Assembly (NCBI GenBank): GCA_037445555.1
Contig: JBBIKG010000007.1
Coordinates: forward strand, 45,526 to 109,525
From: JAAYJT01 sp037445555
GTDB taxonomy: Bacteria > Bacteroidota > Bacteroidia > Bacteroidales > JAAYJT01
Reading direction: 5' to 3'
DNA length: 64,000 bases
This document shows positions 63,501-64,000 of the stretch, in pieces. How positions within the stretch are numbered: the stretch's first letter is position 1; every line of letters begins with the position of its first letter. A model generated the notes under the pieces. That model saw nothing but the letters and a program-made list of their open reading frames with translations. It had not been told where the DNA came from and searched no databases. The position numbers and the translations under genes were made by a program.

Positions 63501-64000
63501 AAACAGTATCAATACATTGGCCGCCATTGGGTGTGAATAAGTACCGTGTGGTTTGGGTATTATTCAGAGCCGGAGCCCAGGTGCCCGTGATGCCATTGGT
63601 CGAAGTCAGCGGCAGCGGGCCTATCGTTGCCCCAAAGCAGTATGGTCCTACAGCAGCAAACTGTGGCTTGGTCTTCTGTTCGATCACCACCACCATCGAA
63701 GTGGTGTCGGCACATTGTCCTGCTGTGGGGGTAAAGAGATATCGTGTGGTTAGTGTATTATTCAGAGCCGGAGCCCAGGAGCCCGTGATGCCATTGGTCG
63801 AAGTCAAGGGCAGCGGGTCTATCGCAGAGCCGTAGCAGTAGGGACCCACCTGTGCAAAGGCCGGGCTGATCTTAGGCTCGATCACCACCACCATCGAAGT
63901 GGTATCGGCGCATTGGCCTGCGGATGGGGTAAAGAGGTAGCGTGTGGTTAGTGTATTATCCATGGCCGGAGTCCAGGTGCCCGTGATGCCATTGGTCGAA
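57550..64000 (-). CDS. Giant modular secreted protein with T9SS type B sorting domain (partial, N-terminus outside window)
   Basis: At least 2,149 residues; the frame stays open through the right edge, so the ATG at 63963 is internal and not a start. From N to C: three 66-residue units (63477-64000); one related unit (about 63270-63476); four SprB-like units (about 62300-63265; for example VSCFGGADGAIMISSPAGG); six divergent 70-residue units (about 61020-62300); seven 87-residue Ig-like units (59188-61020); one 70-residue unit and one SprB-like unit; a cohesin-like domain (about 58350-58740); two further beta domains; and a C-terminal gliding-motility-type sorting domain (57550-57825) with NAFSPDDDGINDTW and YNRWGGRVR. 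Type IX secretion should export it to the cell surface. It is probably an adhesin or matrix protein; ligand unknown. Confidence 0.9.
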   Translation of the reverse strand, partial: STNGITGTWTPAMDNTLTTRYLFTPSAGQCADTTSMVVVIEPKISPAFAQVGPYCYGSAIDPLPLTSTNGITGSWAPALNNTLTTRYLFTPTAGQCADTTSMVVVIEQKTKPQFAAVGPYCFGATIGPLPLTSTNGITGTWAPALNNTQTTRYLFTPNGGQCIDTVSMVIRIVTPAVPLFDPVGNLCQYSTPPALPTLSKNNITGVWTPSAINTDDAGTKPYVFVPDTGQCALPLVITVTIISGPTVAEVISTPATCGLSDGSLAVVVARGTGLVRYSINGGSTWRSQGSFDNLAAGSYNLVITDETGCLVQFAGNPVVVGSKPVDLTVSFTATDETWFGGNDGTITLANPSGGSGSYEFSITGRPWQSSALFTNLAPGDYEIFIRDALAPQCSMKAGSVRILPGAILTATLTPKPVSCFGGADGAIMISSPAGGSGSYEYSLDAGGTWQPQNFTGLMAGTYTVRIRDARNIVNWVALPPVTITQPTRLSVASVQVTHGTCGQYNGKIDITGSGGTEPYFYSINNGLDWKPVFGNFDNLTPGFYTILVKDINNCIASHAGNPVVVNTSIQITPTFDQIGPLCQNSIPPALPVQSKERITGVWTPGVIDTRTPGDFTFSFVPNNPAQCGLPTTITVRVNAQVTPLFDPPLGPYCQGEPVILPSTSANGIVGFWSPSTVNTSVPGTFNFRFIPAIPSQCAIEVVVPVTVTPKAIPAFSSLPLAICQVGSPPELPTVSDQGIAGSWMPASISTQIIGVAPYVFTPASGLCANPVTVNIRIVAPAAPYFDPPVQLCQYSSLPLPDTSSNGIPGKWFDFAQGNFTTHANTTQLGTFEFLFVPFTDCSRPERVSVTIIPQILTRFDMNPGILCKDKAPPVLPAQSDNNPPIAGRWSPPVITTDRAGEFTYIFTPNAGVCATNYELTVTVANPVVPLFSIPTEYCLGSQAPPLPLISDNGIDGTWDKPVINTSRAGAENFVFTPLPAHCAAPKTLTITITAPPAATLTGPATICRGEEAEITLQLTGVAPWKITYTDGSQQTVISDILVTPFVFRVSPTVSTVYSLISVSDALCTAPVTSSIAIRVKELPMVVLSGTTTISCNQMASLEARLVVGEPPWSFSYTDGVSTTSITNIIGTTYSFNVSPPVSTTYTLTEVADANCKGAVTGRADVTVIKPSASILSAPVAVCQGTEAVVMVSLSGNPPWSLTYSVGSVPVTLSNLTTSPTTIRFYPTIATTFTLLAVSDPVCSVNLNVSAPIAVSTPPQAVLSGTATICQGQQAELTLNLTGTPPWEVTYSNGVTQFTQGNITASPHRIFVNPSVSTTYTLTAVSDAACSGSGSGQAVVTVRPLPGVTLTGAATLCAGQSTDLSFAFTGTPPWSVTYSDGTAPITIQNINSSPHILRVTPATTTNYSLSSVSDALCTALASGQVVVVVHPLPSAVLSGSPEICAGQTAVLQLALTGSPPWSVTYTDGVSSVTVANLMSPSSTISVMPSATTVYSLVSVSDARCAGVATGTARVTVYPRPQAVLSGSTLVCDQSPATLTVSLTGTAPWTIIYAVGAAQQSISNITASPYQFVVTPAATTVYRLVDVSDAYCSGSVSGQATVVVATTVSPIFTPIPALCQHSIAPVLPTLSNNNIRGRWNPAFIDTSVAGVQSYTFTPDMGQCASPTTINIEVNPAISFISTVVRHSTAGQSNGSVTLAISGGTPPYSYAVGLAGAPRPVAYQPSPVFSGLISGDYIAYVVDSKGCMGQKDFLIGVAIGITATESSGCFGTIISVPVSATGFTEVLSFTLQIKYDNTLISYNSVGATHPALANGPIVASEPVPGTIRLRYDSNVGPVTLPGDARLFEIRFTGLAPGTTSFDWDESFCIFISTAVVRNPQIVVPGKITINPLPKVENVSLTSYCEGDRLILRASSPDNSASSWLWSGPSGNYTGADWDLGNLDLNDSGIYTLQALNKFGCRTEVNFNLSVHPKPQIEISVTERPGVWLYDGDTLYITDPVHLDAGAGYEWYIWRKNNYISSIDQIVVINSAGPIHLELANTFGCTNDATVHIYAYTDDKLILVNAFSPDDDGINDTWAPLKNDISVKDPVMEIYNRWGGRVRTVRGGRDTGWDGKLEDGRDAPAGIYIYTIEFTTPLQVRVKLPPKVVMLVR
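59188..61020 (-). repeat. Seven tandem 87-residue (about 261-bp) Ig-like repeats
   Basis: Seven consecutive units share the pattern LSG...C.GQ.A.L.L.LTG.PPW, TYSDG, V.P..TT.YSL.SVSDA.C and a closing V.P, within the giant protein. The DNA copies have diverged to clearly different sequences, so the array is old compared with the 198-bp repeat. Confidence 0.85.
63477..64000 (-). repeat. 198-bp (66-residue) tandem repeat, at least 2.6 copies
   Basis: The motif ATGCCATTGGTCGAA recurs on the + strand at 63590, 63788 and 63986, exactly 198 bp apart. The units are largely identical at DNA level and continue past the right edge. They encode the YCxG...LPLTSTNGITG.W.PALNNTLTTRYLFTP...GQCADT unit. Confidence 0.9.

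Noticed and set aside
63961..63963. ATG as start of the giant minus-strand gene
   Set aside because: The frame continues unbroken upstream to the window edge and encodes another copy of the same 66-residue unit, so this methionine is internal.

Overview
The window reads as chromosomal DNA of a Bacteroidota (Bacteroidetes) bacterium. Support: a giant protein ending in a gliding-motility-type (T9SS type B) C-terminal sorting domain; family content typical of the phylum (DUF4292, DUF4837, DUF2147, tricorn-like S41 protease, DUF853 HerA-like ATPase, A2-type caa3 oxidase without bc1); many lipoproteins; and at least twelve start regions carrying the Bacteroidetes sigma-type -7 element TAnnTTTG rather than E. 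coli-type -10 boxes. I see no rRNA, tRNA, CRISPR array, insertion sequence or prophage. Base composition is moderate, with a visibly GC-richer patch around 54.6-57.2 kb.

Layout. 1-10.1 kb: end of a histidine kinase, then a flippase, dUTPase, TPR lipoprotein, DUF4292 lipoprotein, EnvC-like LytM factor, TatA, a LysM lytic transglycosylase, DUF4837 and DUF2147 proteins, closed by a good terminator. 10.3-22.7 kb: an MltF-like lytic transglycosylase, an SDR, tyrS, a SIMPL protein, a decayed tyrS tail, the lysC-lysA operon with a divergent ACT-domain gene, a decayed helix-turn-helix gene, a class IV aminotransferase, a HerA-like ATPase and a secreted EEP-family hydrolase. 22.8-26.1 kb: a tricorn-like protease with a strong terminator. 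26.6-35.5 kb: a co-directional respiratory operon running Tat-exported iron-sulfur protein, NrfD-like quinol-binding membrane protein, membrane-anchored cytochrome c, DoxX-like protein, SCO copper chaperone, caa3 oxidase subunits I, III, IV and II, and heme O synthase. It looks like a self-contained quinol to cytochrome c to oxygen chain without a bc1 complex and without a molybdopterin subunit.

35.9-52.6 kb: a fucose-isomerase-like protein, an M2-type metallopeptidase, cysS, a Kbl/threonine-dehydrogenase pair (threonine to glycine plus acetyl-CoA), a C1 peptidase, aspS, arginine deiminase, a U32 peptidase/PHP phosphatase pair, and the yceD-rpmF-fabH operon. 52.7-57.2 kb: a YfcC-type carrier, an LD-carboxypeptidase with an unusual C-terminal membrane helix, YraN, and a DUF2007-Usp-Usp fusion. 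57.55 kb to the right edge: the C-terminal 2,149 residues of a giant modular secreted protein whose N-terminus lies outside.

The observations I consider most worth a second look are the compact respiratory module, including an iron-sulfur subunit lacking one canonical cluster cysteine, the tyrS 3' remnant downstream of the intact tyrS, the repeat architecture of the giant protein, and the ACT-domain gene divergent from lysC.
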